Below the pieces are notes generated by a model. That model saw nothing but the letters and a program-made list of their open reading frames with translations, was not told the DNA's origin and ran no database searches. Positions 10,813 to 19,140 of a DNA stretch of 64,000 bases are shown here, piece after piece. The position numbers and the translations under genes were made by a program. Position 1 is the stretch's first letter. Each line of letters opens with the position of its first letter. Source of the DNA: an uncultured Rubripirellula sp. (GTDB taxonomy: Bacteria > Planctomycetota > Planctomycetia > Pirellulales > Pirellulaceae); NCBI GenBank assembly GCA_938075415.1, contig CALJHC010000003.1:620001-684000 (forward strand), read 5' to 3'.

Positions 10813-11526
10813 TTATCCGCCACCGCCAAAGAACCTTTTCAAAGCATTATCCGCCGCATCTCGAGAATTGTCAGTTAAAGCTTTTTTCATGCTCTCTGGA
10901 ATTTTCCCTGGCTTGCTCTTTGATTTACCAGCTTTCTTGGCCTTCACAACGCTGTCGTCAGAATCATCTTCTGAAACCTCTGTGTTAACGCTCAAATCGC
11001 CATCCGAAGAATCAGGCTCCGACTCAGCTTTCGGCAAAGCGTCGATGCTGAACTGACGGGTTTCGGGATCAGAGATTTTCCGCACGCGATCAATCTGATC
11101 CGCCTCATCGAGCCAGGAATCAACATCCACGTCCTCGAACTTGCTGTCGGATGATCCAGAATCAACAACTCTTGCGGCAGCATCTGCTACGCCAGCTACC
11201 TCGGGTTTCTTCGGGGCGTTCAATCCGTGCTCGATGACGAGTTCTAACTCAAGACTCGCAACCTTCACACGATCCCCCGGCTTGAGAACCTTTGCACGAT
11301 CGGTGGGCAATCTTTTGCCATTGACGAAGGTTCCGTTTCGGCTGTTCAGATCCTGAATGAGCACCCGATTGTCCTTGCGAACAATAATGCAGTGCTTCCG
11401 ACTGACAGATTCACTTTTGGGTCTTAATTGACATGTCTCGCTACGACCAATTAAGAACTTTTCATCCGAGACCTTAATCTCCTTGCCTGAGTGACTTCCG
11501 CTAGCAACCTTGAGCAATATCTGCAT
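10813..11526 (-). CDS. FHA-domain protein
   Basis: A 237-residue protein with an N-terminal forkhead-associated domain (about residues 1-95) and a long low-complexity tail. The FHA core is plain: IGRSETC, the SVSRKHC phospho-binding segment, LIQDLNSRNGTFVNG. FHA domains bind phosphothreonine peptides, so it is a likely reader of Ser/Thr kinase signalling such as the kinase at 36.6-38.2 kb, though no link is shown. The tail is rich in Asp, Ser and Lys and ends in a short basic-helical then glycine-rich stretch (KRFFGGGG). The ATG at 11526 begins directly before the FHA beta-strand MQILLKV; an upstream in-frame ATG at 11595 would add an atypical leader. Confidence 0.9.
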   Translation of the reverse strand: MQILLKVASGSHSGKEIKVSDEKFLIGRSETCQLRPKSESVSRKHCIIVRKDNRVLIQDLNSRNGTFVNGKRLPTDRAKVLKPGDRVKVASLELELVIEHGLNAPKKPEVAGVADAAARVVDSGSSDSKFEDVDVDSWLDEADQIDRVRKISDPETRQFSIDALPKAESEPDSSDGDLSVNTEVSEDDSDDSVVKAKKAGKSKSKPGKIPESMKKALTDNSRDAADNALKRFFGGGG

Positions 11527-12141
11527 GAGACACCTGATTCGCGTCAAAACCGACTCACACTCAACCTTCGAGTTGAGCAAGCGGTTTCTGAACAATATCT
11601 GTGAAAGGTGCGCGTCCTTACGCTGGGAAACTAGGGCGATTGGGCAAGAATAGGAATTAGAATCAGGAAGTCAATGAGGCTCCCGAAACATTACTGATTT
11701 GCAATCGTCCCGCGAACACGCGATTTCTCGTCTACCACGTGCTTGGTTAGTATTACACAGCGCGACACGATCAAGCAAGCGATAACACAATTTCCCCGTA
11801 AAAACGGCTTTCCTGAGCCTATTGGCCTGAAATCAGTGCCTAGACACCCTTGAAGCCCTGACGTCGGTAGCATTTCTGGAAAAGAACAAATAACTGGTAA
11901 ATTAAAGCAACCGACAGGCTGACATAATCAACCGCATGGATTCCAAGCATCGCTGTCACACCAGAAACCGTCGAAGGACACAATGGCATTTGAGTCATTA
12001 ATGCATTGGAGGGCGGAGGACGGGCCCAGCGTCAAAAAAACATGGTTGATCAACAGGGTGCCTGCGGCCGACCGTACATGACCGAAGGTATCAACTTCAC
12101 CAAGTTTCTTGCCGTCAATTGGTGAGAAAACCGAATCACTC
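11527..12141. other. Gene-poor gap
   Basis: Lies between two minus-strand genes and should hold the FHA gene promoter at its left end. A minus-strand frame is open for about 75 codons from about 12152 down to 11928, but it has no start codon near its beginning and no motif. Nothing else is supported. Confidence 0.4.
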
Positions 12142-12897
12142 TCACCGTCGATTCAACCATGCTTCCGACGAAAATCGTTGACCAGCAATCGCTTGACTCC
12201 TCTCGACCTCCTCAACGCAAAAATCTTGCTCATTCCAATGGAGCCCAAATTCTTTCGAAAGCTTGTCGGCGAAGCAGTCCGCGATCTCTGAAGGTGTTAG
12301 CGACTGAGACAAAAGATCGTTGGCACCGGGTAGATCTGGCGCTGCATCACTTGAATTCAGCAGAACACTTCCATGCTGCAACAAAGAACCTCGTGATTTT
12401 CGCTGCGCACTACCGACAATTTTATAACCATGAAGGATCAAGTCCTCGCGAGTGCGTCGCTGGAAACACAGAAAACGATTGCTGCGGTCGGCACAGTCCT
12501 TTCGACACAGCGAGTGAAAGGGATCGGTGAAGACTCCAAATTCGGCCAAAGTATCAATCATGCATTGATGAGTCTTCTCATAAAGGTCCAGTCGGGGCCC
12601 GACTGAACCAGCAGCCTGAGGGATGACTAGACTGTAGGTTAACTCACTATCGTGAATCAGGGCACCGCCACCGGTCGAACGACGTACACACTCTATGCCT
12701 GCACTACCGGGATGCTCGGCGCGACGACTCAAATTCTGAAAATAGCCGAGCGACAAGGTGGGCTTCAGCCAGCCATAAAAACGCAAGGTCGGAACCTTAG
12801 TTCGGTCAACAATTTCTTGCAAAAGTTGATCAAAGGACATGTTTTCATTGCCACGAAATGACCTTAAGGGTACTAATCGGCCCTGAGTACGATTCAT
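12142..12897 (-). CDS. Lipoate-protein ligase A family protein
   Basis: A 251-residue member of the biotin/lipoyl ligase fold. It shows the lipoate-pocket motif RRSTGGGALIHD and the lysine segment GYKIVGSAQRKSRGSLLQHGS, whose Lys contacts lipoyl-AMP in LplA, and ends in the usual FSSEAWLNRR-type tail. It attaches lipoate or octanoate to lipoyl domains. It sits third in a minus-strand row gcvT, gcvH, ligase, 59 bp after gcvH, so its most likely target is that GcvH. Whether it is a true ligase or an octanoyl transferase (LipM/LipL type) cannot be settled here, so no gene symbol is given. Confidence 0.88.
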   Translation of the reverse strand: MNRTQGRLVPLRSFRGNENMSFDQLLQEIVDRTKVPTLRFYGWLKPTLSLGYFQNLSRRAEHPGSAGIECVRRSTGGGALIHDSELTYSLVIPQAAGSVGPRLDLYEKTHQCMIDTLAEFGVFTDPFHSLCRKDCADRSNRFLCFQRRTREDLILHGYKIVGSAQRKSRGSLLQHGSVLLNSSDAAPDLPGANDLLSQSLTPSEIADCFADKLSKEFGLHWNEQDFCVEEVERSQAIAGQRFSSEAWLNRR

Positions 12898-12956
12898 GGA
12901 TCATCACTTCTTATTTCTTCTGAGCTCAATCGCGAAACCTGATGATTGTTTTCGCC

Positions 12957-13358
12957 TCAAGCTGACTCGGAACATTGTTTCTGGTAAGCGTCGCAGGTCA
13001 GCAACCCTTCAACACTCGAATCATCAGAAAGTCGAATTTTTACGATCCAACCGAAACCATAAGGATCAGCGTTGAGATCCTCGAGTTGGTCAGGCAGGTC
13101 AGAATGAACCTCAATCACCTCACCTGAGACGGGACTGTACAACGGGCTGACAGCTTTCACGGACTCAACTTCACCCAACTCATCACCAGAAGCGACAACT
13201 CGACCCACCTCTGGCAAATCCATGTAGACGAGGTCATTCAACTGCTCAATTGCAAAGGCTGAAACACCAACGGTGGCAATTTTCTGGCCATCAACCTCTT
13301 CAATGTGGGCCCATTCATGAGTCTGGGCAAACAAAAGACCGGCTTCGTCAAGAGACAT
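12957..13358 (-). CDS. gcvH: Glycine cleavage system H protein
   Basis: A 133-residue lipoyl carrier protein that shuttles the aminomethyl group from GcvP to GcvT. The lipoyl-lysine hairpin GEVESVKAVSPLYSPVSG is intact, as are the N-terminal THEW and the GFGWIVKI segment. Length is normal for the family. It begins 16 bp after the gcvT stop and is followed by the lipoate ligase gene, so substrate carrier and modifying enzyme appear co-expressed. gcvP, which usually sits next to gcvH in planctomycetes, is absent from this row. Confidence 0.96.
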   Translation of the reverse strand: MSLDEAGLLFAQTHEWAHIEEVDGQKIATVGVSAFAIEQLNDLVYMDLPEVGRVVASGDELGEVESVKAVSPLYSPVSGEVIEVHSDLPDQLEDLNADPYGFGWIVKIRLSDDSSVEGLLTCDAYQKQCSESA

Positions 13359-13374
13359 TCAATTCACTCCAAAA

Positions 13375-14493
13375 TCAATTCTTACTTCGACGATAAAAAG
13401 GTAAATCTACGATCGCAGCTGAAACGAGCTTACCGCGGACATCAATTTGCAGTTTGTCCGTTTCCGCCTCATCACTCCGAACATAGGCCATAGCGATTGG
13501 CACGTTCAGGGTGGGCGACAGCGATCCGCTGGTAACACGCCCAATAGAATCCCCCTGCAGATTCAGCACAGGATAACCTTCCCGAGCAGGACGTTTGCCT
13601 TCGGGCAGCAAGCCCACACGGGTCATACCGGATGGCTGATTCGCTCGTTGCCGAATCGCATCGGATCCAAGAAATTCTCTGTCCTTTAGGTTACACGCAA
13701 ATCCTAGTCCTGCAGAGAGCGGATCAATCTGCTCATCTAATTCATGCCCGTAAAGAGGCATTCCCGCCTCGAGCCTCAAGGTGTCGCGAGATCCCAAGCC
13801 TGCTGCAACAAATCCGTTGTCTCGGCCGGCTAACATTACATTCTCCCAAATTCTGGGAGCGTCCTCGGCACGGCAGATCAACTCGAACCCATCTTCGCCG
13901 GTGTATCCGGTCCGACTCACAACAACCGGTTTTGAAAACTGATCGGTGATAGCGGCGGTGTAATATTTCAACCGCGACGGATCGAAACGAAAAAGTTGTT
14001 TACAAACATCAATCGCCAGAGGGCCCTGAACAGCGATCATTGCTGTGATCTCTGTTCGATCAGAAAATGTCACTTTCGGAAACTTTGGCAGGTGCTTCTC
14101 TATCCAACTGCGGATTTTCTGTCGGTTCGAAGCGTTAACTACGAGCAGGTGGTATCTCTGCTGTGATGGCGTCTCAAGATAGGAAACCAAAACATCATCC
14201 AGCACTCCACCACTCTCATTACACATCATTCCATAACGAACCGATCCCAAAGGCATTCCACTGACTCGACGGGTCAGAAGAAAATCCAGCATCTCCTCGC
14301 TTCCCTCGCCGTCAAACCGCAGGCGTCCCATGTGCGAAACATCAAACAAAGCTGCGTTGGTTCGACAGCTACGGTGTTCAGCAACGATGGAGGTGTAAAA
14401 GATGGGCATTTCGTATCCAGCAAAGGGCACCATTCTCGCCCCAGCATTTCGATGCCAAGTGTCGATCGGCGTCTTCGCGAGATCAGTGCTCAT
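13375..14493 (-). CDS. gcvT: Glycine cleavage system T protein (aminomethyltransferase)
   Basis: A 372-residue tetrahydrofolate-dependent aminomethyltransferase that releases ammonia and forms methylene-THF from the H-protein intermediate. Visible hallmarks are the N-terminal GYEMPIFY and FDVSHMGR segments, the GYTGEDGFEL motif, the LRLEAGMPLYGHE segment, and the C-terminal RVTSGSLSPTL. It is the first gene of the gcvT-gcvH-ligase unit; the promoter should lie in the 160 bp upstream, where I see no glycine-riboswitch-like sequence. The length matches the family. Confidence 0.96.
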   Translation of the reverse strand: MSTDLAKTPIDTWHRNAGARMVPFAGYEMPIFYTSIVAEHRSCRTNAALFDVSHMGRLRFDGEGSEEMLDFLLTRRVSGMPLGSVRYGMMCNESGGVLDDVLVSYLETPSQQRYHLLVVNASNRQKIRSWIEKHLPKFPKVTFSDRTEITAMIAVQGPLAIDVCKQLFRFDPSRLKYYTAAITDQFSKPVVVSRTGYTGEDGFELICRAEDAPRIWENVMLAGRDNGFVAAGLGSRDTLRLEAGMPLYGHELDEQIDPLSAGLGFACNLKDREFLGSDAIRQRANQPSGMTRVGLLPEGKRPAREGYPVLNLQGDSIGRVTSGSLSPTLNVPIAMAYVRSDEAETDKLQIDVRGKLVSAAIVDLPFYRRSKN

Positions 14494-14652
14494 CTGAATG
14501 CAAGTCTTTCAAGAATCAATAAGTGTCCGACAAGCGTTCCGCTTGCTGAGGATCAAGTTTACCGCCCACAACCAATTCGAACAGGTCGGAACGAGAACGC
14601 AACGAGACAAACACGACCAAATGAAGCAATATTTGGTTGATTTCCATCGGGA

Positions 14653-15399
14653 TTATCGCAGACGAACCAGTTGGAGATCATCCACCCAAGCCTGTTTATT
14701 CACTGACAGCCTCAAACGACTTTTGGTCGGATGAGCAATCCCTTCCGATTCCAAGGATGCAATATGCCTCGCGTCCACTGAAACACTTAGCCTGTCTCCG
14801 ACGATGCGAACTTCCAGGTCGTGCCATTTTCCCAACTCTAATTCCAGTGGTCGACGAATGGTTGTCTTTGCGATCCGCACCTTATCTTCTGCAGTTTCCT
14901 CACCTGACTGACGTCGGGTTCGGATATCCAAATTCATACGACCTGTCTTTAAATCGCTGATCTCTAACTGATTTGGCTTCAACCGCGCAACACACAAATG
15001 GCCAGCATGAACTTCCTTCTCATTCATGTCTGCAATGTTGATCCCAAGATCGTCACCCGGCCCCATTTTGAAACGCATCGTGATCACAGCGTCCGCGAAA
15101 TCAGCCTCATGAGTCACTGATACGCCATGATCGGCAACCTTCGCTCGAGAAATTTTCATCGCACCATCAATGAGAAAAACCTGCTTGACACCCTTGGCGC
15201 GTTTCGCACTATTGGTCCCCCAACCGTTGCCAACCTGCTCCGTTGATGAATCAGCATCCTCACGATCGAATTGATCATCAATCAAAATATCCCCAGCCTG
15301 TTTCCCGGATGCGAAACACTCGCTTTCCTGCTGGACACTGGTGGCCACAGTACAAAAAGTCAAAACAGCGAGCATCGTAGTGAAGCAGGTGCGTTGCAT
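14653..15399 (-). CDS. Secreted concanavalin-like beta-sandwich protein
   Basis: A 248-residue protein with an N-terminal signal peptide (TTMLAVLTFCTVATS). After it comes a single beta-rich domain with a pattern seen in planctomycete LamG/DUF1080-like proteins: LIDDQFDRED, NGWGTN, DAVITMRFKMG, LELGKWHDLEVRIVGDRLSVSVD, and a final AWVDDLQLVRL. Such domains bind carbohydrate or act in glycan breakdown; a function is not assigned. The ATG at 15399 has GGAG 8-11 bp upstream, which decides this start over one 90 bp further out. It faces the DJ-1-like gene across a 406-bp divergent region. Confidence 0.8.
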   Translation of the reverse strand: MQRTCFTTMLAVLTFCTVATSVQQESECFASGKQAGDILIDDQFDREDADSSTEQVGNGWGTNSAKRAKGVKQVFLIDGAMKISRAKVADHGVSVTHEADFADAVITMRFKMGPGDDLGINIADMNEKEVHAGHLCVARLKPNQLEISDLKTGRMNLDIRTRRQSGEETAEDKVRIAKTTIRRPLELELGKWHDLEVRIVGDRLSVSVDARHIASLESEGIAHPTKSRLRLSVNKQAWVDDLQLVRLR

Positions 15400-15592
15400 T
15401 AAAAAATCTCCGGTGAAGTGATCATGGTTATCAACTGCCGGCCAGAAGAGCATTGCGATATTCCCTCCGTCTCGGCAGCTTAAAGTCAAGATCTTACCGT
15501 CGCAGCTCTCAAGAAAAACCGAAGACTTTCTAAAACGGCTGATCTTTCGGTTTCCCCATTGATTCAGCTGGAAAGAGGGGCACCCAGAAACA

Positions 15593-15609
15593 ACCGATCG
15601 TAGATCGGT
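15593..15609. promoter_or_regulatory. Perfect palindrome in divergent promoter region (candidate operator)
   Basis: ACCGATC-GTA-GATCGGT, two 7-bp arms around three bases, within the 406-bp region between divergent genes starting at 15399 and 15806. Its form fits a dimeric repressor site. Operator function is inferred. Confidence 0.35.
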
Positions 15610-15805
15610 CAGATCTGTATCATGATAATATTTCCTACGCTCTTATTGCCACAAATAGAACTCAGTAGATTGCTTCAATTGCGTTATCACTGCTAACACC
15701 GGCCGATCTAACTCGATACCACGAATTCCTTCAGCGATGCCATTGAGCATCAGATCTCACACGATTCAAATACATACCCCAAACACAAGCCATTGGAGAA
15801 TTAGC

Positions 15806-16375
15806 ATGTCTGACAAAGTTCTGATCATCGTCGGTGATGCGACCGAAACACTCGACACCATGTATCCTTATTACCGGCTGCAAGAAGCAGGTTTCACACC
15901 AATCGTCGCCGGCCCTGAAAAACGCCAATTCCAAATGGTTCTTCACGAAATCAAACCGGGCTGGGAGATTACAAAAGAGTGGGAGGGCTACACCATCAAC
16001 GCCGATGTGGCTTTCTCTGAGATTGATCCCGAGGACTACGCGGGGATTTTATTCAGTGGCGGACGAGCTCCGGAGTACATCCGTTATGACGAAGACCTAG
16101 TTCGAATCACAAAACACTTTTTTGAATCCAAAAAACCAATCGCAAGTGTTTGTCATGGAGTAGAGATACCGGCTTACGCAGATTGCGTCCGGGGGCGAAA
16201 GATGGCGACCGTACCCAAATGCAAATTTGATCTTGAAGTTTGCGGTGGAATTTTTGTCAACGAATCCTGTGTTATTGACGGAAATCTAGTCAGTGGCCGG
16301 ACATTTCATGACAATGGTCATTATGTAGCACCCTGGATTGCGCTTCTCGAAGAAGATCGAAAAAAGGCAAACTGA
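15806..16375 (+). CDS. DJ-1/PfpI family protein
   Basis: A 189-residue class I glutamine-amidotransferase-like protein. The nucleophile elbow SVCHG carries the reactive cysteine, and the SGGRAPEYIR segment and the GRTFHDNGHYVAPWI C-terminal segment are typical of this family, whose members include proteases, chaperones and deglycase-like proteins. The exact activity is not readable. The ATG at 15806 has GGAG 7 bp upstream; an in-frame ATG at 15737 would add a low-complexity leader. It is a monocistronic gene, divergent from the secreted protein at 14653-15399. Confidence 0.9.
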   Translation: MSDKVLIIVGDATETLDTMYPYYRLQEAGFTPIVAGPEKRQFQMVLHEIKPGWEITKEWEGYTINADVAFSEIDPEDYAGILFSGGRAPEYIRYDEDLVRITKHFFESKKPIASVCHGVEIPAYADCVRGRKMATVPKCKFDLEVCGGIFVNESCVIDGNLVSGRTFHDNGHYVAPWIALLEEDRKKAN

Positions 16376-16717
16376 CCACGACCGTCAAACGAGAAGCGAG
16401 TGGTGCTGCACCTTCTTGATCGCCGTCACTGACTATTGGCCAAAACAGACCGAGACTCGCAGGAAGCATGACTGAAACGAGAAGCTCTCTGGGAACTTTA
16501 TTCAGGTTGGAATCGGGACAATCTCAAGCAGCCGAGCATCCGACAACGACTGGGAAAATTGATCCGTGATCAATTGACGCAGTACTTGCGATGAATCACT
16601 GGAAGGAACGCTTCGCCAGATAGATGGAAAAAGGGCGTCAAGCCGGGCGTCTGCCCATCAAACAAGCCAGCTGTTTCGATAGACTTAATCATTTAGCGTT
16701 ACAGCGTTAACGCCTGA
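16376..16717. other. Convergent gap
   Basis: A 342-bp stretch between convergent genes. It holds a perfect 10-bp palindrome GCGTTAACGC (16704-16713) right beside the stop of the P-loop gene, which may form part of a weak terminator. Nothing else is supported. Confidence 0.35.
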
Positions 16718-17935
16718 TTACTTGAAGTTTTCAACAACACCCACGCCTCGAACTCCGGCATTCATCAATTGATTGTAGAGTTGAGAAATCTCACTCGACT
16801 CGGTTCGGCGGACGTCTTGCACAAGTACAGCGGAATCAAAATGGGTGGCCGCATTCAGCAATTCGTAATCGCTTCCGAAACCGCCATCAATAATGACAAG
16901 ATCAAACTGCTGCTTCAGGTCTGCCAAGACTCTCGGAAAACACTCTGCAACGGCCCGTTGATCGATAGGAGATGTTGTCAGTGGAAGAATCGTAAATCGA
17001 TCCTCTAATGAGGTAACGGCGACCTCGGCGAGGGGCAGATCGTGAACGATATCAGTCCAACCATGCTGCACTTCCAACTGTAAATCATCCAGAAGCGTTG
17101 GCGCCTTTGTGTCACCCTCTAGGAGAGCCACTCTCAAACCCGAAGCTGCTGCTGCAATTGCCAACCCAATCGCAATACTCGTACGGCCCTCTTGAGGCTG
17201 GACACTGGAGACAAAGATACTTTGTAATCCTGAACTTGCAGCCTCCGAGAGACGCTCGGAGATTTCGGTGGATAAATCGCCGTCAACAAACAGCTCGGTT
17301 ACTGTTTCAGGAATTTGGAACGCATCCACTTCCCAAGCCGCACGAAAAGGAGCAGGAATCGAATCGGCAAGAGAGACTTGAGGGTTAGCAACGGGTGCAT
17401 CCTCCAAACTCGCCTGCGTGCTCGGAGAAAGAACACGGTTGCGATTCAAGTCAGGCATTTCAGAACTCTGATCGCGTTCAGCACTTACTCCTGAATACGC
17501 GGTCAGGGTGTGCTGAAGCGAGTGAGAAGATCGGTGTTCGTCCAAATCTTCTTCAGTGGACTCATTCTGCAGTGTCGCCATATCCATGGCACTTATATCA
17601 ATCAACTCATCAGACGATTGATCGCTTGCCCAAGCCACTGGAATGTCATCCGATTCATTCTTTTTATTTCCAGCAAATCGGCTCGCTGAATCGACATCCT
17701 GACTCGTTGGGCAATCGACCCTTCGTGTTGGTTCAGTCTCATTGTCAGGCAATATGATCGCACTGTCGGCGATGGATTGGTCGATTTCTAAACCAAACCC
17801 TTGATGAACGACTTCGTCTCCTTGCTCGTTACCAACGCGATATGCGTCAGACGAATCACGCGAGATTTCGGATCCTGCAACTTGATGCATTACTCGAGGT
17901 CGGCGGGAGAACGCTTTGATAAATCCCTGATCCAT
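16718..17935 (-). CDS. CpsD/ParA-like P-loop protein with long disordered N-terminus and altered Walker A
   Basis: A 405-residue protein. Residues 1-200 are acidic and low in complexity; residues 205-405 form a deviant-Walker P-loop domain like the cytoplasmic part of bacterial tyrosine kinases (CpsD/CapB) and MinD/ParA. Walker A reads PQEGRTS (247-253), with Arg where the catalytic Lys is expected; Walker A' is VALLEGDTKAP (269-279) and Walker B DLVIID (345-350). There is no C-terminal tyrosine cluster. A DSIPAP motif at 191-196 also occurs just before the membrane segment of the upstream gene's product. The two genes lie 11 bp apart. A regulatory or scaffold role in envelope or polysaccharide assembly is inferred only. 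Confidence 0.75.
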   Translation of the reverse strand: MDQGFIKAFSRRPRVMHQVAGSEISRDSSDAYRVGNEQGDEVVHQGFGLEIDQSIADSAIILPDNETEPTRRVDCPTSQDVDSASRFAGNKKNESDDIPVAWASDQSSDELIDISAMDMATLQNESTEEDLDEHRSSHSLQHTLTAYSGVSAERDQSSEMPDLNRNRVLSPSTQASLEDAPVANPQVSLADSIPAPFRAAWEVDAFQIPETVTELFVDGDLSTEISERLSEAASSGLQSIFVSSVQPQEGRTSIAIGLAIAAAASGLRVALLEGDTKAPTLLDDLQLEVQHGWTDIVHDLPLAEVAVTSLEDRFTILPLTTSPIDQRAVAECFPRVLADLKQQFDLVIIDGGFGSDYELLNAATHFDSAVLVQDVRRTESSEISQLYNQLMNAGVRGVGVVENFK

Positions 17936-17946
17936 GGAAGCAAGGC

Positions 17947-19140
17947 CTATTGATTGTAGGAGTTTGCCGCACCTGCGGGTTCGTTAGCGACATGGACTGG
18001 CGGTAGATACTTCAGCCAGTCATTAATTCGGTTTGGTGTAGCCGTTTTTTCAGGCATGACGCCCTGAGTACCATCGTTTGCATCGATTGATGCGTTGCGA
18101 CCAGCGTCAGCAAGCTGCTCGAGACTCGGCATTTGGCCCTCGTCTATCTGCTTGTTTCCATTCTCAGCCACCATGCCCTGATCCGACGTTCGTAGATCAA
18201 CTGCTGACTCAGCTGTACCGGGACTGGATTCCGTCGGAGTCAGTGTTGTGTCGGCAGGGACCTCTGCATTGGCCATCGACACTCCACCATTATTCAAAGG
18301 GGACTGCGTCGTTTCAGATTCCATCAGTTGTGAATCGCTCACTGTGCCTGAATAGTTCGAGTCGGCATTTCCAACCGCGGAATCAACATACAGCTGATCT
18401 GGGATTGGTAGGTCGACTGCCACCTCATCAAAGTTCAATTGATCGGTCTGCTGTTGCGATGAAGTTGGTCCCTTACCCCCGGTCAGAAGAGCAGCTGATA
18501 TCACAGCAAGTAAAAGACCGATTACCACACCGTGAGAACCAATTGTTTCCATCCATGAGCGTCCGGCAGGAACCTCGGATGGTGCGGGTATCGAATCGTA
18601 ATGATCTGAACTCGCTTCACCAGGCTCCTCACTCGCGCGATCCACTTGCTCATTCTCGAGGGCGATTTCACTGGACTCGACGCCCGAGGTATGCTCTGAA
18701 ACTTTGAGGCATGTAGCCTCTTCCGAAACTGGCGTGATCTCCGACGTATGACTTGAGAACTTCAGCGTGTCGTTGACGTGCGCTGAATTCGTTCTGGACG
18801 AATCGTCTTCGAGGCCGTGCTGCAACATCGATGTTTCACTATCCTCTCGCATTTTTAGCGAGGGATAAAATTCTCGATCTAAGGCCGCCAGATTCAATTC
18901 ACGGCCACCGACCCCGAGTTGCGGCTCGCCAACGTGATGATTTGGAGCCTCATCCGCTCTAAGTTCCTCAAAACTTTCTTCCTTACAATGCAAGGCAGGA
19001 AGAGAGAACAGAATCGGCGGTCTGCGACTTAAATGTTGCGTTCCAGGCATTTTATGGACTCCGTCCTTTGCCGTGTCGCCGCCCCATTCATGGTTCAATG
19101 ACCTTTCTGGCTCGACGGTCATGCGAACATCCTGTTCCAT
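17947..19140 (-). CDS. Single-pass membrane protein with disordered acidic flanks, partner of the P-loop protein
   Basis: A 397-residue protein of unrecognised family. Residues 1-195 are acidic and low in complexity, a single transmembrane helix spans about 204-221 (GVVIGLLLAVISAALLTG), and residues 222-397 are Ser/Thr/Asp-rich with a short Trp-containing C-terminal segment (RINDWLKYLPPVHV). A DSIPAP motif at 182-187 is shared with the following P-loop protein. Spacing of 11 bp implies an operon. By analogy with split CapA/CapB tyrosine kinase systems this could be the membrane activator, but it lacks a Wzz domain and a second membrane helix, so that remains speculation. Confidence 0.7.
   Translation of the reverse strand: MEQDVRMTVEPERSLNHEWGGDTAKDGVHKMPGTQHLSRRPPILFSLPALHCKEESFEELRADEAPNHHVGEPQLGVGGRELNLAALDREFYPSLKMREDSETSMLQHGLEDDSSRTNSAHVNDTLKFSSHTSEITPVSEEATCLKVSEHTSGVESSEIALENEQVDRASEEPGEASSDHYDSIPAPSEVPAGRSWMETIGSHGVVIGLLLAVISAALLTGGKGPTSSQQQTDQLNFDEVAVDLPIPDQLYVDSAVGNADSNYSGTVSDSQLMESETTQSPLNNGGVSMANAEVPADTTLTPTESSPGTAESAVDLRTSDQGMVAENGNKQIDEGQMPSLEQLADAGRNASIDANDGTQGVMPEKTATPNRINDWLKYLPPVHVANEPAGAANSYNQ

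Noticed and set aside
11928..12152. About 75 open codons on the minus strand behind the lipoate ligase gene
   Set aside because: There is no start codon near its beginning, the ligase itself ends normally, and no family was recognised.
12142..12897. Assignment of the ligase as LipB or LipM
   Set aside because: Sequence motifs fit the LplA/LipM superfamily in general; the decisive residues for octanoyl transfer versus ATP-dependent ligation could not be judged, so only the family is named.
16510..16670. Two overlapping minus-strand open frames downstream of the P-loop gene
   Set aside because: Both lack a start codon and recognisable motif; treated as chance.
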